The notes under the pieces: generated by a model
The model's database searches: none
Seen by the model: the letters and a program-made list of their open reading frames with translations, nothing else
What the model was told of the DNA's origin: nothing
From: Flavobacterium jejuense
Lineage (GTDB): Bacteria; Bacteroidota; Bacteroidia; Flavobacteriales; Flavobacteriaceae
Direction of reading: 5' to 3'
DNA: 64,000 bases
Assembly: GCF_006491595.2 (NCBI RefSeq)
Contig: NZ_VEVQ02000009.1
Coordinates: 1-64,000 of the forward strand
Shown: positions 55,560 through 63,297 of the stretch, one piece after another
Position numbering within the stretch: the first letter of the stretch is position 1
Layout: each line of letters starts with the position of its first letter
Position numbers and translations under genes: made by a program

Positions 55560-55674
55560 TTGTATCTATTTTATAATTTTTTATATATTCTAAAAGATCT
55601 CTTTCTGTTTTTTTTATAACCTTATGTAATTGAACTCTTTTAGACATTTGTTGTCTAGTTTTCTTTAACCTCAT
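55546..55674 (-). CDS. 42-residue basic protein
   Basis: ATG overlaps the stop of the GemA-like gene as ATGA. 'RLKKTRQQMSKRVQLHKV' is strongly basic and helical, 'KKTERDLLEYIKNYKI' follows. It could bind nucleic acid. End overlaps the membrane-protein start. Confidence 0.52.
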   Translation of the reverse strand: MRLKKTRQQMSKRVQLHKVIKKTERDLLEYIKNYKIDTNENN

Positions 55675-56099
55675 TTGTATTTACTTTTAACTATACCATT
55701 TAAGGCACTTATTATTTTTTCAACTTCTAATGGTTCCATCTTTTGGAGTGGTTTTTTTACTGGAGATGTATTGCTCTTTAAAAACTTATCTAGTTGATCC
55801 ATATCTGCAACTTCACCATGTTTAGCATTAGGCTTTGTCCATTGAGCCTGTCTCATTAATGAAAGAATGGTTTTGTGCTTTGGGTTTTTTATGTCGAAAA
55901 CAGCCCAGTATTCTGCTTTGTGTGCCTTTTGACCTAGTTGTTCTAATATTATATTAGCCTGGTCAAATGTGAGGTCGTTTGTTGATGTCTTTTTAACATC
56001 TGCTGTAGCCCATTGTACCCACTCTTCCTTTGTGTCTTTATTGGGTGAATGAATGGCTATTGCTCGTTTTTGTTCTTTAGTTGCATTCATGATTTTCAA
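55671..56099 (-). CDS. GemA-like regulatory protein (DUF1018 group)
   Basis: 142 residues; a second ATG nine bases in is also possible. 'NATKEQKRAIAIHSPNKDTKEEW', 'STNDLTFDQANIILEQLG', 'HKTILSLMRQAQW' and 'LEVEKIISALNGIV' follow the GemA order, though divergent. In Mu GemA modulates host gene expression and topology. Position in the early-middle region agrees. Confidence 0.62.
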   Translation of the reverse strand: MKIMNATKEQKRAIAIHSPNKDTKEEWVQWATADVKKTSTNDLTFDQANIILEQLGQKAHKAEYWAVFDIKNPKHKTILSLMRQAQWTKPNAKHGEVADMDQLDKFLKSNTSPVKKPLQKMEPLEVEKIISALNGIVKSKYK

Positions 56100-56241
56100 A
56101 ATGATTTAATAAATGTTTTTTAGCATAAACACCTCCTGAAAAATTTTCATACTTTTTTGTTACAAATTCTTTTCCACAGATTGAACATTTAACTTTCTTT
56201 CTATTTATATCCATTGGAATATCAATTGCTTCTCTTTTCAT
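56077..56241 (-). CDS. 54-residue C2H2-type zinc-finger protein
   Basis: ATG at 56241, stop overlapping the GemA-like start. 'VKCSICGKEFV' gives a CxxC and 'KKHLLNHFENH' the two histidines (Cys19, Cys22, His43, His47) at a spacing near that of classic fingers. A DNA- or RNA-binding microprotein is likely. Confidence 0.6.
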   Translation of the reverse strand: MKREAIDIPMDINRKKVKCSICGKEFVTKKYENFSGGVYAKKHLLNHFENHECN

Positions 56242-56260
56242 AATTATGTTTTAAATTTGC

Positions 56261-56302
56261 TCCCTAGATGGGAATCGAACCCATCTAGTAAACCGTTAGG
56301 GA
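56261..56302 (-). ncRNA. tRNA top-half-like hairpin (T-arm plus acceptor-like stem)
   Basis: On minus, ATGGG-TTCGATT-CCCAT is a perfect T-arm with consensus loop. It is flanked by TCCCTAA (56302-56296) and CTAGGGA (56267-56261), which pair like an acceptor stem, with only 11 bases in place of D and anticodon arms. The local stem is longer still (CTAGATGGG/CCCATCTAG). No CCA follows. Either a decayed tRNA 3' end or a deliberate tRNA-like element; it begins 10 bases after the stop codon of the lipoprotein gene. Confidence 0.55.
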
Positions 56303-56311
56303 ATTAAGTTT

Positions 56312-56767
56312 TTACCACCAACCACAATCTGGAACTTGAACTACACTATTTGCAGAATATATAGATATGCTATGGTCGCATCCATAAACTACATTATATT
56401 GTAGTCCGTTTGAACATTTTACCCTCCATATACCTACTCCTGGATCTTCTCCTGGTGCTTGATAAAAACCAATAGTATTACATTTGGTTCTACAGGTGCT
56501 ACACTCATTACCTTGAATTTGTTCTAATACAACAGAAGATATACTTTGATAATTTTCATCTTCTATTAATTCTGCATTTACTGGTTCAGAAGTAATTTGA
56601 TATTCTCCATTTAAAAAAATGATTGAATAATCAGAGCCTTTTGATGCTTGTGAATTTTTTTGTAATTCTAAACTTTCAACTTGCGTACTTTCACTCTCAG
56701 TTGAACAAGAGCTAAACACCATCATCCCGATGATGCTCATAAAGAAAATTGATTTAATCAACTTCAT
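56312..56767 (-). CDS. Cys-rich lipoprotein, moron candidate
   Basis: 151 residues. The lipobox 'VFSSC' gives Cys21; a Ser/Glu linker follows. The C-terminal half has 'GNECSTCRTKCNTIGF', 'WRVKCSNGLQYNVVYGCDH' and ends 'VPDCGWW', about six cysteines likely in disulfides. It looks like a host envelope protein rather than a phage one. It interrupts the chain of tiny early genes and is followed by the tRNA-like hairpin, hinting at later insertion. Confidence 0.62.
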   Translation of the reverse strand: MKLIKSIFFMSIIGMMVFSSCSTESESTQVESLELQKNSQASKGSDYSIIFLNGEYQITSEPVNAELIEDENYQSISSVVLEQIQGNECSTCRTKCNTIGFYQAPGEDPGVGIWRVKCSNGLQYNVVYGCDHSISIYSANSVVQVPDCGWW

Positions 56768-56879
56768 TTTGTTTTAATTCTTTGATTTTGTCATTTATTG
56801 ATTCATCGTTTGCTCCACGCTTGTATAAATATTCTTGAATAGCTTCTAGCTTTATGAGTTCTAGTTCTTTATCTGTCAT
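56754..56879 (-). CDS. 41-residue early protein
   Basis: ATG overlaps the TGA of the upstream frame; the end overlaps the lipoprotein start by 14 bp. 'KELELIKLEAIQEYLYKRGA' and 'SINDKIKELKQ' form two helices. Not recognised. Confidence 0.5.
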   Translation of the reverse strand: MTDKELELIKLEAIQEYLYKRGANDESINDKIKELKQNEVD

Positions 56880-57058
56880 AGTCTGGAGTAAAATTTATCG
56901 TTTGATTGTTGCCGTTTTAATTCATTTCTAAAAGCGACATGTTCACTTTCTGTAAGCTCTTCTCATGCAACAAAGTTTCCATTGGAATCTTTGTAAATAT
57001 TCTTTCCATTAACTTCATACTCTTGAAGTTTTTGTATGGTTCTAATTTCTATTTTCAT
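56876..57058 (-). pseudogene. Early gene with in-frame TGA (60-codon frame)
   Basis: ATG at 57058 overlaps the DUF3164 stop and the final TGA overlaps the next ATG, both ATGA. The frame 'NGKNIYKDSNGNFVA' - TGA - 'EELTESEHVAFRNEL' is broken only at codon 32 (56965-56963). A Trp codon (TGG) is the obvious ancestor. Nonsense mutation, base error or read-through are the options. Confidence 0.6.
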
Positions 57059-57678
57059 ACACTTGTTAGGTTTAAATCAATATTATTGTATTTACCAGTT
57101 TCATCTTTTAACCAAATACGGAAATAGGTTTTACTTTCTGGTTTGCGTATCGCTTGTTCAATTAAGTCTAATGCCTCTGTAAACATTGGATCATTTACTT
57201 GCTTCTTGTATCTTGTAAGTCCAAGTACTTTTTTAGTATCTAAGCTTTTGTTTCTTTGAGTTTCAAAAGCATCCATTACAATTTTTTTTGCAAACTCATT
57301 CTTTGATTGTATATTGACATTAAGAAACTGGTCTAATTTTTCTTTTGCTGCTTTAATGGTTAAATCGTCAAATTCAATACGTTCAGAAATTGCAACCTCT
57401 ATTTTAATGGTACGATTGAAATTGTACCAAGTATAATTTCCTTTTGTTTCTTTTGAAACATTTTTATCATTCATAAAGGCATCATAAGCTTCAATAGATG
57501 CTTCTTGTATTAAATCTTTAAAAGCACTTAAATCACGATTTACTTTTTGTGCTTGCTTTAATAATTTAGCAGTTAATCGCTCATGCAATCTTTCTACTGC
57601 TGTAGTTCTATTTACTGGAATTTGTGTTCCAGCTTCATCTATCCAAACTGGGTCTTTTGTTGTATGTGTTACTTTCAT
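57055..57678 (-). CDS. DUF3164 family Mu-like phage protein
   Basis: 207 residues. 'DPVWIDEAGTQIPVNRTTAVERLHERL', 'YTWYNFNRTIKIEVAISERIEFDD', 'FAKKIVMDAFETQRNKSLDTKKVLGLTRY' (in part) are the DUF3164 blocks. Found in nearly all Mu-like phages of several phyla, in the early region; function not established. Confidence 0.85.
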   Translation of the reverse strand: MKVTHTTKDPVWIDEAGTQIPVNRTTAVERLHERLTAKLLKQAQKVNRDLSAFKDLIQEASIEAYDAFMNDKNVSKETKGNYTWYNFNRTIKIEVAISERIEFDDLTIKAAKEKLDQFLNVNIQSKNEFAKKIVMDAFETQRNKSLDTKKVLGLTRYKKQVNDPMFTEALDLIEQAIRKPESKTYFRIWLKDETGKYNNIDLNLTSV

Positions 57679-57956
57679 TACTTGTGTCTTAGATTTCTAA
57701 TTTTAGTTAATACAAATTCTATTTTGCCATTTAAGGCTTTGGAGACTTCAAGCTGTCTGAACTGTTTTTGAATACCATTCAAAAAGTTTAATTGTTCAAA
57801 CAGCGAGCCTCTCTCTTGGTTAATCGCAATCCTTTCTCCTGAACTGAAATGTTTTTCTAAACAATTGCTATCATACTCTAGGACGTTTTGCAATTCGTTT
57901 AATCTTTGTTCTATTTCATTTTGATCAAGCATTGGCTTTATAATTTGCGAGTTCAT
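57678..57956 (-). CDS. Coiled-coil early protein
   Basis: 92 residues, helical: 'EIEQRLNELQNVLEYDSNCLEKHFSSGERIAINQERGSLFEQLNFL' (in part). Shares one base with the DUF3164 start. Not recognised; possible DNA-binding adaptor. Confidence 0.55.
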   Translation of the reverse strand: MNSQIIKPMLDQNEIEQRLNELQNVLEYDSNCLEKHFSSGERIAINQERGSLFEQLNFLNGIQKQFRQLEVSKALNGKIEFVLTKIRNLRHK

Positions 57957-58077
57957 GGTTTACTTCTCTTAGATCTGATTCTATCAGTGTTCTATTTACA
58001 TGATTCTGATTGTGTTGTAACCAAAATTCTAGTTCTTTCTTTTTGTTTATTAATTGGGTTTTAGTTTTAGTTCGCAT
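57925..58077 (-). CDS. 50-residue helical protein
   Basis: ATG at 58077 overlaps the end of the upstream gene by 11 bp, stop 31 bp inside the next. 'NKKKELEFWLQHNQNHVNRTLIESDLREVNHELANY' (in part) is one long helix, reminding of Gam-type ends but far shorter. Confidence 0.5.
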   Translation of the reverse strand: MRTKTKTQLINKKKELEFWLQHNQNHVNRTLIESDLREVNHELANYKANA

Positions 58078-58435
58078 GGTATAATGGTAAATTTTTAATT
58101 ATTTGGATCTCATTTTTTAAATTGTCATTTCGTATAGCATCTATTAATGCTTTTGGATATATCTCATAAATTTGAACTGCAAATCCATAAAAATGATGTT
58201 CCAAAATATCTTTTTTCTTAGGTAGAAATTGCACTACATTGGTAAACTGAGTTAGTAATTTTTCATATTCGATAACCCACCAATTGCTTATTGTTGCATT
58301 TGCAAATAACTGTTGAATGTGAATAGGTGTTTTTCCATATTTCACACACCAGCTCCAATATGTTTGGAATAGTTTTTCATCATACTCTTCTGATGAAATC
58401 TGTAAGTAATCCATGATGATGTTTTTGTTTTCCAT
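58067..58435 (-). CDS. Early protein of unknown function
   Basis: 122 residues. 'YDEKLFQTYWSWCVKYGKTPIHIQQLFANATISNWWVIEYEKLLTQF' (in part): helical with many Trp/Tyr. Five bases after the second ATPase gene. A conserved companion of the transposition genes in related phages, by my recollection; role unknown. Confidence 0.58.
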   Translation of the reverse strand: MENKNIIMDYLQISSEEYDEKLFQTYWSWCVKYGKTPIHIQQLFANATISNWWVIEYEKLLTQFTNVVQFLPKKKDILEHHFYGFAVQIYEIYPKALIDAIRNDNLKNEIQIIKNLPLYHAN

Positions 58436-58440
58436 AATTT

Positions 58441-59097
58441 CTAATTATTAGTTGTTGCTTGTGTTCCTTGCAGTTTTTCGTATCCTTCCTGCCAAATTAT
58501 ATATGTGCCTCCATTTGGACCAATTGTTCTACCTTTACATGATGCTACGTAACCGCTTGTGAAAATCTTCTTATTTGCATCATACATTATTTTCGTTTCT
58601 AACTCTGAATAAGGATTGCTTCCTTTTGCCATGCCTGAGAAGATTAATATCTTCTTTCGTTTATACTTATTTGTAAATTCAAAGTATTGTGCAAGATTCT
58701 CAAAAAAATAAGTTGCTGAATTTATAGACACTACTTTTGGAGAATCTCTTCTATCTAAATAGTCACACATTTGTTGATAGTTATAATCTCTTGTTAAAAA
58801 ATTATCTGCTACATCATGTATATTCATCCGTTTATATCTCTCTATAAAATCATCATCATTTAGATCCTCTTCCAATTCATTATGTATTACTTTCAAGACT
58901 TTAGCAAAGGCTTTATCTAACTCAAATAATAAACCTGACTTACCAGAACCAGAACCGCCCCAAATAAACCACACTCCTTTATCTTGTGGATTACCAAAGG
59001 CTTGATAAAGCTCTGGTGCAATGGTTTCAAAATCAATCTTATTTACTTTTTGGTTGACAATATTTGCAACGGTTAAAGCTTTTTTAATCTTACTCAT
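58441..59097 (-). CDS. Second P-loop ATPase next to MuB
   Basis: 218 residues from 'MSKIKKALTVANIV' (59097); an ATG 9 bases upstream is possible. Walker A 'GGSGSGKS' near residue 47-54, 'KVVSINSATYFFENLAQYF' and Walker-B-like 'KKILIFSGMA'. The C-terminal 'IMYDANKKIFTSGYVASCKGRTIGPNGGTYIIW' (in part) has no match I know. Overlaps the MuB end by 8 bases. It may act in target choice, replication or restart beside MuB. Confidence 0.7.
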   Translation of the reverse strand: MSKIKKALTVANIVNQKVNKIDFETIAPELYQAFGNPQDKGVWFIWGGSGSGKSGLLFELDKAFAKVLKVIHNELEEDLNDDDFIERYKRMNIHDVADNFLTRDYNYQQMCDYLDRRDSPKVVSINSATYFFENLAQYFEFTNKYKRKKILIFSGMAKGSNPYSELETKIMYDANKKIFTSGYVASCKGRTIGPNGGTYIIWQEGYEKLQGTQATTNN

Positions 59098-60040
59098 ACA
59101 TTCCATCTGGTATATTCAAAACTTTGCGAACTAACTGAACTGTTAAAGGCTCACCACTTATATCTGATTCTCTTAGTGCTGGGACTAAACAATCATGAAG
59201 CTCACCATAATTATCACAATTACGTTGTAAAAAATTGACTAGTTTTTTATCTATACCTTGAAGGAACAAACCAAAACTTCTATCAATAGTTGGTATAACT
59301 CTAATTCCAAATTTTATCCTTCTATAAAATTGTGGGATTCCCGCTTTGTTTCTTTTTCTCAACTTATCAAGGTTCTCTCTTAACTGATCAGTTCCAACTA
59401 AAACAATAGAGCAATAGTTTTGTAAATTGTCATATAGTTCTTTCATTGTGCATAAAGCTGGTTGCTTCATATACTCAGCTTCATCAAAAATGATTTGCGG
59501 TTTATAACCTTGTGCTTTCAACTCTTTCATTTTCTTTGAAATATCTCTAAGCTTTGCACTTTTAGTTTTTCCAGTAGTGATTTTTAACTGATCAATAATT
59601 TTATCAATCAAATCTCCCAAGTTATCAGAACTACCTACAGTTATAACATAAGTGTCATGTGGATTTTTTGAAGCAAATACACCTATCGAATGTGTTTTTC
59701 CAGATCCAGTTTCACCAAAGAAAACACTCGTAACACCATGCTCTTTTGAATCTTTCAAATTTGAAATTACTGATACAAATTGTGGAGTAGGTTGAGTTTG
59801 CCAATAGCTTTTTTCAATTGAAAAACCACAAGTTTCAGCTAATGCATGAAAATGTTGAACTGGAATTAATCCTTGTTTATTTCCTGCATCATACATGAAA
59901 TTTGAATCTTCTTTTAGAATGATGTTAATATATTCTTTACGAACTCCTGATTTTTTAGACACATCACTTTGAGAAAGTTGATGTAATTCCATGTACTGCT
60001 TTAAAGCTTTTACGATGTTCTGTTTAGTTGAAAATTCCAT
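59090..60040 (-). CDS. MuB-like transposition ATPase
   Basis: 316 residues. N-terminal helix-turn-helix ('LSQSDVSKKSGVRKEYINIIL', 22-42 in part), AAA+ domain with Walker A 'GETGSGKT' (109-116), Walker B 'IIFDEAEY' (183-190) and sensor 'SIVLVGTDQL', then a small C-terminal domain. It binds target DNA, selects insertion sites and stimulates MuA. Overlaps the transposase gene by 1 base. Confidence 0.9.
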   Translation of the reverse strand: MEFSTKQNIVKALKQYMELHQLSQSDVSKKSGVRKEYINIILKEDSNFMYDAGNKQGLIPVQHFHALAETCGFSIEKSYWQTQPTPQFVSVISNLKDSKEHGVTSVFFGETGSGKTHSIGVFASKNPHDTYVITVGSSDNLGDLIDKIIDQLKITTGKTKSAKLRDISKKMKELKAQGYKPQIIFDEAEYMKQPALCTMKELYDNLQNYCSIVLVGTDQLRENLDKLRKRNKAGIPQFYRRIKFGIRVIPTIDRSFGLFLQGIDKKLVNFLQRNCDNYGELHDCLVPALRESDISGEPLTVQLVRKVLNIPDGMYE

Positions 60041-62139
60041 TATAAATAGTCGTTTAGGTTAATTTTACTTTTGTTGTACTCGTTTTGTTGGTTTAACCAA
60101 CTTTCATTTGTTGATTTTGTTTCTACTATTTCCTGAAACTCTAGCACTTTTTTAGATTTTTCAGCAAGTCTATTATCACTTTTTCTATCCTTATGTTGTC
60201 CTCTAGAATCTACTAGTATTAATTTAGCAAGTGTGTCTGATAACTCAGGACGTTGAAATAATGTTTCCAAGTGCCTTGCATTTTCTTGACGCTCTTCTGT
60301 GATGTAGTTTATTATATTTTTGTTGAAATCGTTTACAGATTTTAATTCTAATGCATCACCTTCTGAACGTTCAGCTAATGCCATAGGTTGGACATATTTT
60401 TCTTGTAATATGAACTGATAAGTGCCTATTTCTTCAATTTTTCCTTTCTTATTTTCTGCATTTACAACTAATACCTTTGAAGTATCTTGTGGATCATACT
60501 TGACAGCCCATTCAAGGTGTGAAAGTTTTCTAAAGTTGATATCGAAAGAATCGAAACACAATTTTTGACCTTCAATTTTTACATTTAAACCATCAGGTTC
60601 CAAACTATTTGTGAATCCAGTAGTTTCTCCTAATGCTTTTAGATACATTTCGTGAAGCATTTCAGAACGGTATTCATTTGGTACATTTTCCCAGTTATTT
60701 ACGTAAGCTTCTCTTTTCTTGCTTCTATCTGCTTCTAATGCTGTAATTATTTGCATTCTGCATCCTTCTTTATCAGGAAATGAACGTCTTATTTTATTCA
60801 AAAATTCATCATTTGGTTGGTTTTTTGAACCTGAATCAACATTATGTCCTGACCAGTTATCAAACATTTGACAGTACTCTCTATTAAATCGATTAAAGAA
60901 AGGTTCAATTACTTTTGATTTGGCATTCTTAACCTTCGTTAATGTTAATTTTACAGTACAAGCTTCATACATTGGTGTTAAGTGCTTCTTTTGATATCTA
61001 TCAGCTTGTAATTGATATGGTTTATAATAATTACCAAATAACTCTTTAGTATGTTGAAATGCATTTCTCAATGCTTCTTTTATTAGCTTAGGACTTTCTC
61101 TTTCTCCTATTGCATATCCTATTGGATATTTATTAAATGGATCAAGTATTAAAACAACATTTAACCTGTTATGATAAGTAGTGGTTGAATATCCTTTATT
61201 ATCTACTGTAGTAGCTTGATATAGTAATTCTGCATCCCATCCATCCATTGTCCAATAAATCATAGGCATTGAAGGTGCTTTTCTTTTGTTTTGCATTAAC
61301 ATTTTATTTGATAATGCATTAACTCCTTTTCTACCTGCTAGAATTACTAGATTTTTCTCTTCTTTTCTATTACCTACTGTTTGAGAGGTTATCGTTTTCC
61401 AGTTTAACCTTTCAGCAACTGTATTATAAATATTACAGACTTGAACATTATCTAAATTTGTGTGCTTAGCCAGTAATTCATCTAATAATGCCATTTGCTC
61501 GTTTTCTTTCACTTTTTGAGCATTTTTATTTTGTAGCCTTCCAGAAATAATAGAAATATATCCTTCTTTTAAATAATTATTTACTTGAATTCTTAGACCT
61601 CTTGATGATGTTGGTAACTTATGCGCTACTTTTCTAAATTGATTTACATCATTACTTAAGCTTTCCCAGATATTTAAACTATTAACTCCTAAAGCTCTAG
61701 CGTAGGCTTTTCTATTAGTTTTTAATTTAATTACAGTATTAAGTACAGAAGCATTGTAGGTATATAATTCAATAAGATCTAATGGCAGTTTTCTATTATC
61801 ATCTCCATAAGTATGAGCAGAAAAGAAATCATAAGCTTTTTTATCAGCTTCAAAATGATCTTCAAACCAACTCTTTTTAACTTCCTGTTTTGGTGATCCA
61901 AACTTTACAGTTATACGGTTTCTCCATTCTTGACATAAAGAGTTAAATTCTATCAAAGAATCATGATTTAGCGAAGCTCTTCTTAACTGCTTCTCTGTAC
62001 ATGTGTCAGAATTCATACGTTTAAATAACGCATTGTAGGTAATTACTTTAATGCTTTCTGCATCAACGCTTTTATCGCTAATAAGGAAGCTTATCTTTAT
62101 ACCTAGCTTATTGTTATAATATTCGTATGGGTTATTCAT
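60040..62139 (-). CDS. MuA-like DDE transposase
   Basis: 699 residues. N-terminal helical DNA-binding region (~1-270), then the RNase-H core with Asp299 ('WTMDGWD'), Asp380 ('QLQADRY') and Glu412 ('VIEPFFNRF') in DDE spacing, and a beta-barrel followed by a basic tail 'KKGKIEEIGTYQFILQEK', 'RPELSDTLAKLILVDSRGQHKDRK'. It cuts and joins the phage ends for integration and replicative transposition. Size is close to MuA (663). Confidence 0.93.
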   Translation of the reverse strand: MNNPYEYYNNKLGIKISFLISDKSVDAESIKVITYNALFKRMNSDTCTEKQLRRASLNHDSLIEFNSLCQEWRNRITVKFGSPKQEVKKSWFEDHFEADKKAYDFFSAHTYGDDNRKLPLDLIELYTYNASVLNTVIKLKTNRKAYARALGVNSLNIWESLSNDVNQFRKVAHKLPTSSRGLRIQVNNYLKEGYISIISGRLQNKNAQKVKENEQMALLDELLAKHTNLDNVQVCNIYNTVAERLNWKTITSQTVGNRKEEKNLVILAGRKGVNALSNKMLMQNKRKAPSMPMIYWTMDGWDAELLYQATTVDNKGYSTTTYHNRLNVVLILDPFNKYPIGYAIGERESPKLIKEALRNAFQHTKELFGNYYKPYQLQADRYQKKHLTPMYEACTVKLTLTKVKNAKSKVIEPFFNRFNREYCQMFDNWSGHNVDSGSKNQPNDEFLNKIRRSFPDKEGCRMQIITALEADRSKKREAYVNNWENVPNEYRSEMLHEMYLKALGETTGFTNSLEPDGLNVKIEGQKLCFDSFDINFRKLSHLEWAVKYDPQDTSKVLVVNAENKKGKIEEIGTYQFILQEKYVQPMALAERSEGDALELKSVNDFNKNIINYITEERQENARHLETLFQRPELSDTLAKLILVDSRGQHKDRKSDNRLAEKSKKVLEFQEIVETKSTNESWLNQQNEYNKSKINLNDYL

Positions 62140-62140
62140 C

Positions 62141-62323
62141 TTAAACTGATTTTGTTATTTTATTTGCCTCTTCAGTCAACATTTCCTTTGCTCTATCTCT
62201 GATTAAATCAGATTTATCACTTTCAAAAACATAATTTAAACTCATAGTTACTGTTTGATAACTAACATTAAATTCTTCTGCAAGTTTTTTCTTGAAGTCT
62301 GGGTGCAATCTTATTTTTTTCAT
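62141..62323 (-). CDS. Ner-like helix-turn-helix protein
   Basis: 60 residues. 'RLHPDFKKKLAEEFNVSYQTVTMSLNYVFES' (in part) is a helix-turn-helix. First gene of the early operon, 1 bp before the transposase gene and divergent from the repressor, exactly the place of Ner, which limits early transcription. Confidence 0.7.
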   Translation of the reverse strand: MKKIRLHPDFKKKLAEEFNVSYQTVTMSLNYVFESDKSDLIRDRAKEMLTEEANKITKSV

Positions 62324-62349
62324 TACTTTGCTGTATCAATTTTATACTA

Positions 62350-62357
62350 CAAATATA
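62350..62357 (-). promoter_or_regulatory. -7 box of the early (transposition) promoter
   Basis: Minus strand TATATTTG, a full TAnnTTTG, 27 bp before the Ner-like start. The operator touches it upstream. Confidence 0.65.
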
Positions 62358-62372
62358 TACGCAAAATGCGTA
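62358..62372. promoter_or_regulatory. Operator O1, palindrome TACGCAAAATGCGTA
   Basis: Perfect 6-bp arms around AAA, lying directly upstream of the early -7 box in the promoter spacer, between repressor and Ner genes. A near copy is at 62559. Repressor binding here would block transposase expression. Confidence 0.75.
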
Positions 62373-62405
62373 ATAAAAAAATAAAACAAGTAAAAAATAA
62401 ACAAA

Positions 62406-63110
62406 ATGAGTAAATTAATCAACAAATCGTTGATTTTAAACGAGTTAAAAAGTGTTTACGGATTTAAAAAAGATACAGAATTTGCGGATTTTCTAGGCAT
62501 TAAGCCTCAAACATTGTCAAGTTGGTACACTAGAAATACATTTGATATTGAATTATTATACGCAAAATGCGAAAATGTTAATGCAGATTTTTTACTAAGT
62601 GGAGAAGGTAATATTATTAAAAATTCAATGATGGTTAATGAACCTAGTGCTGTTTATGGTTTAAAAACTGATAAAAACATAACTGATCATCAACAAATAC
62701 CATTGTATAATATAGAAGCTACCGCAGGAATTGTTACTTTATTTAACGATACATCGCAAACTAAGCCAATAGATTATATACAAATACCAAATCTTCCTAA
62801 ATGTGATGGTGCAATATATGTAACTGGTGATAGTATGTATCCACTATTAAAAAGTGGAGATATTGTAATGTATAAACAAATTCACAATATTAAAGATGGT
62901 ATTTTCTGGGGCGAAATGTATCTTGTAAGTATGGAGATTGATGGTGAAGAGCATGTCACAGTCAAGTACATTCAAAAATCAGAAAAAGGTGAAGATCATG
63001 TTAAGTTAGTAAGTCAAAATAAACACCATCAGGATAAAGATATTAAGATCCAAAAAATAAGAGCTTTAGCATTAATTAAGGCTAGTGTTAGAATTAATTC
63101 AATGAGTTAA
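62406..63110 (+). CDS. Phage repressor, HTH plus S24 (LexA-like) peptidase
   Basis: 234 residues. HTH at ~18-45 ('FADFLGIKPQTLSSWYTRN'), cleavage-site-like Ala107-Gly108 in 'IEATAGIVTLF', catalytic Ser143 in 'TGDSMYPLLKSGD' and Lys187 in 'HVTVKYIQK'. It keeps the prophage silent and would self-cleave on RecA activation, linking induction to DNA damage; Mu itself lacks this domain, while lambda-like repressors have it. The gene contains a second operator copy. Confidence 0.9.
   Translation: MSKLINKSLILNELKSVYGFKKDTEFADFLGIKPQTLSSWYTRNTFDIELLYAKCENVNADFLLSGEGNIIKNSMMVNEPSAVYGLKTDKNITDHQQIPLYNIEATAGIVTLFNDTSQTKPIDYIQIPNLPKCDGAIYVTGDSMYPLLKSGDIVMYKQIHNIKDGIFWGEMYLVSMEIDGEEHVTVKYIQKSEKGEDHVKLVSQNKHHQDKDIKIQKIRALALIKASVRINSMS
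62559..62573. promoter_or_regulatory. Operator-like copy O2 inside the repressor gene
   Basis: TACGCAAAATGCGAA, 14 of 15 bases as O1, about 150 bp into the coding sequence and 201 bp (about 19 turns) from O1. It could allow DNA looping or autorepression. Confidence 0.55.
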
Positions 63111-63261
63111 AACACTAAATTATTGATTTTAAACACATTAAAACATTATACATATATTAAATTGTTAATTATGGGTATATTTATATAATTAAAATAACCT
63201 TTTTTAATTATTTTTTATGCTATTATGGGGTTATGTATATAAATAATTAATGTTGTATTGA

Positions 63262-63297
63262 GGCTACCCATTAGGATACCCATTAGGCTACCCATTA
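63262..63297. repeat. Three tandem 12-bp repeats GG(C/A)TACCCATTA
   Basis: Units at 63262, 63274 and 63286; the middle one differs by one base. Inverted degenerate forms (TTATGGGTATA, TTATGGGGTTA) lie at ~63168 and ~63222. Confidence 0.8.

Noticed and set aside
63262..63297. CRISPR-like array
   Set aside because: Units are 12 bp without spacers and no cas genes occur in the window.
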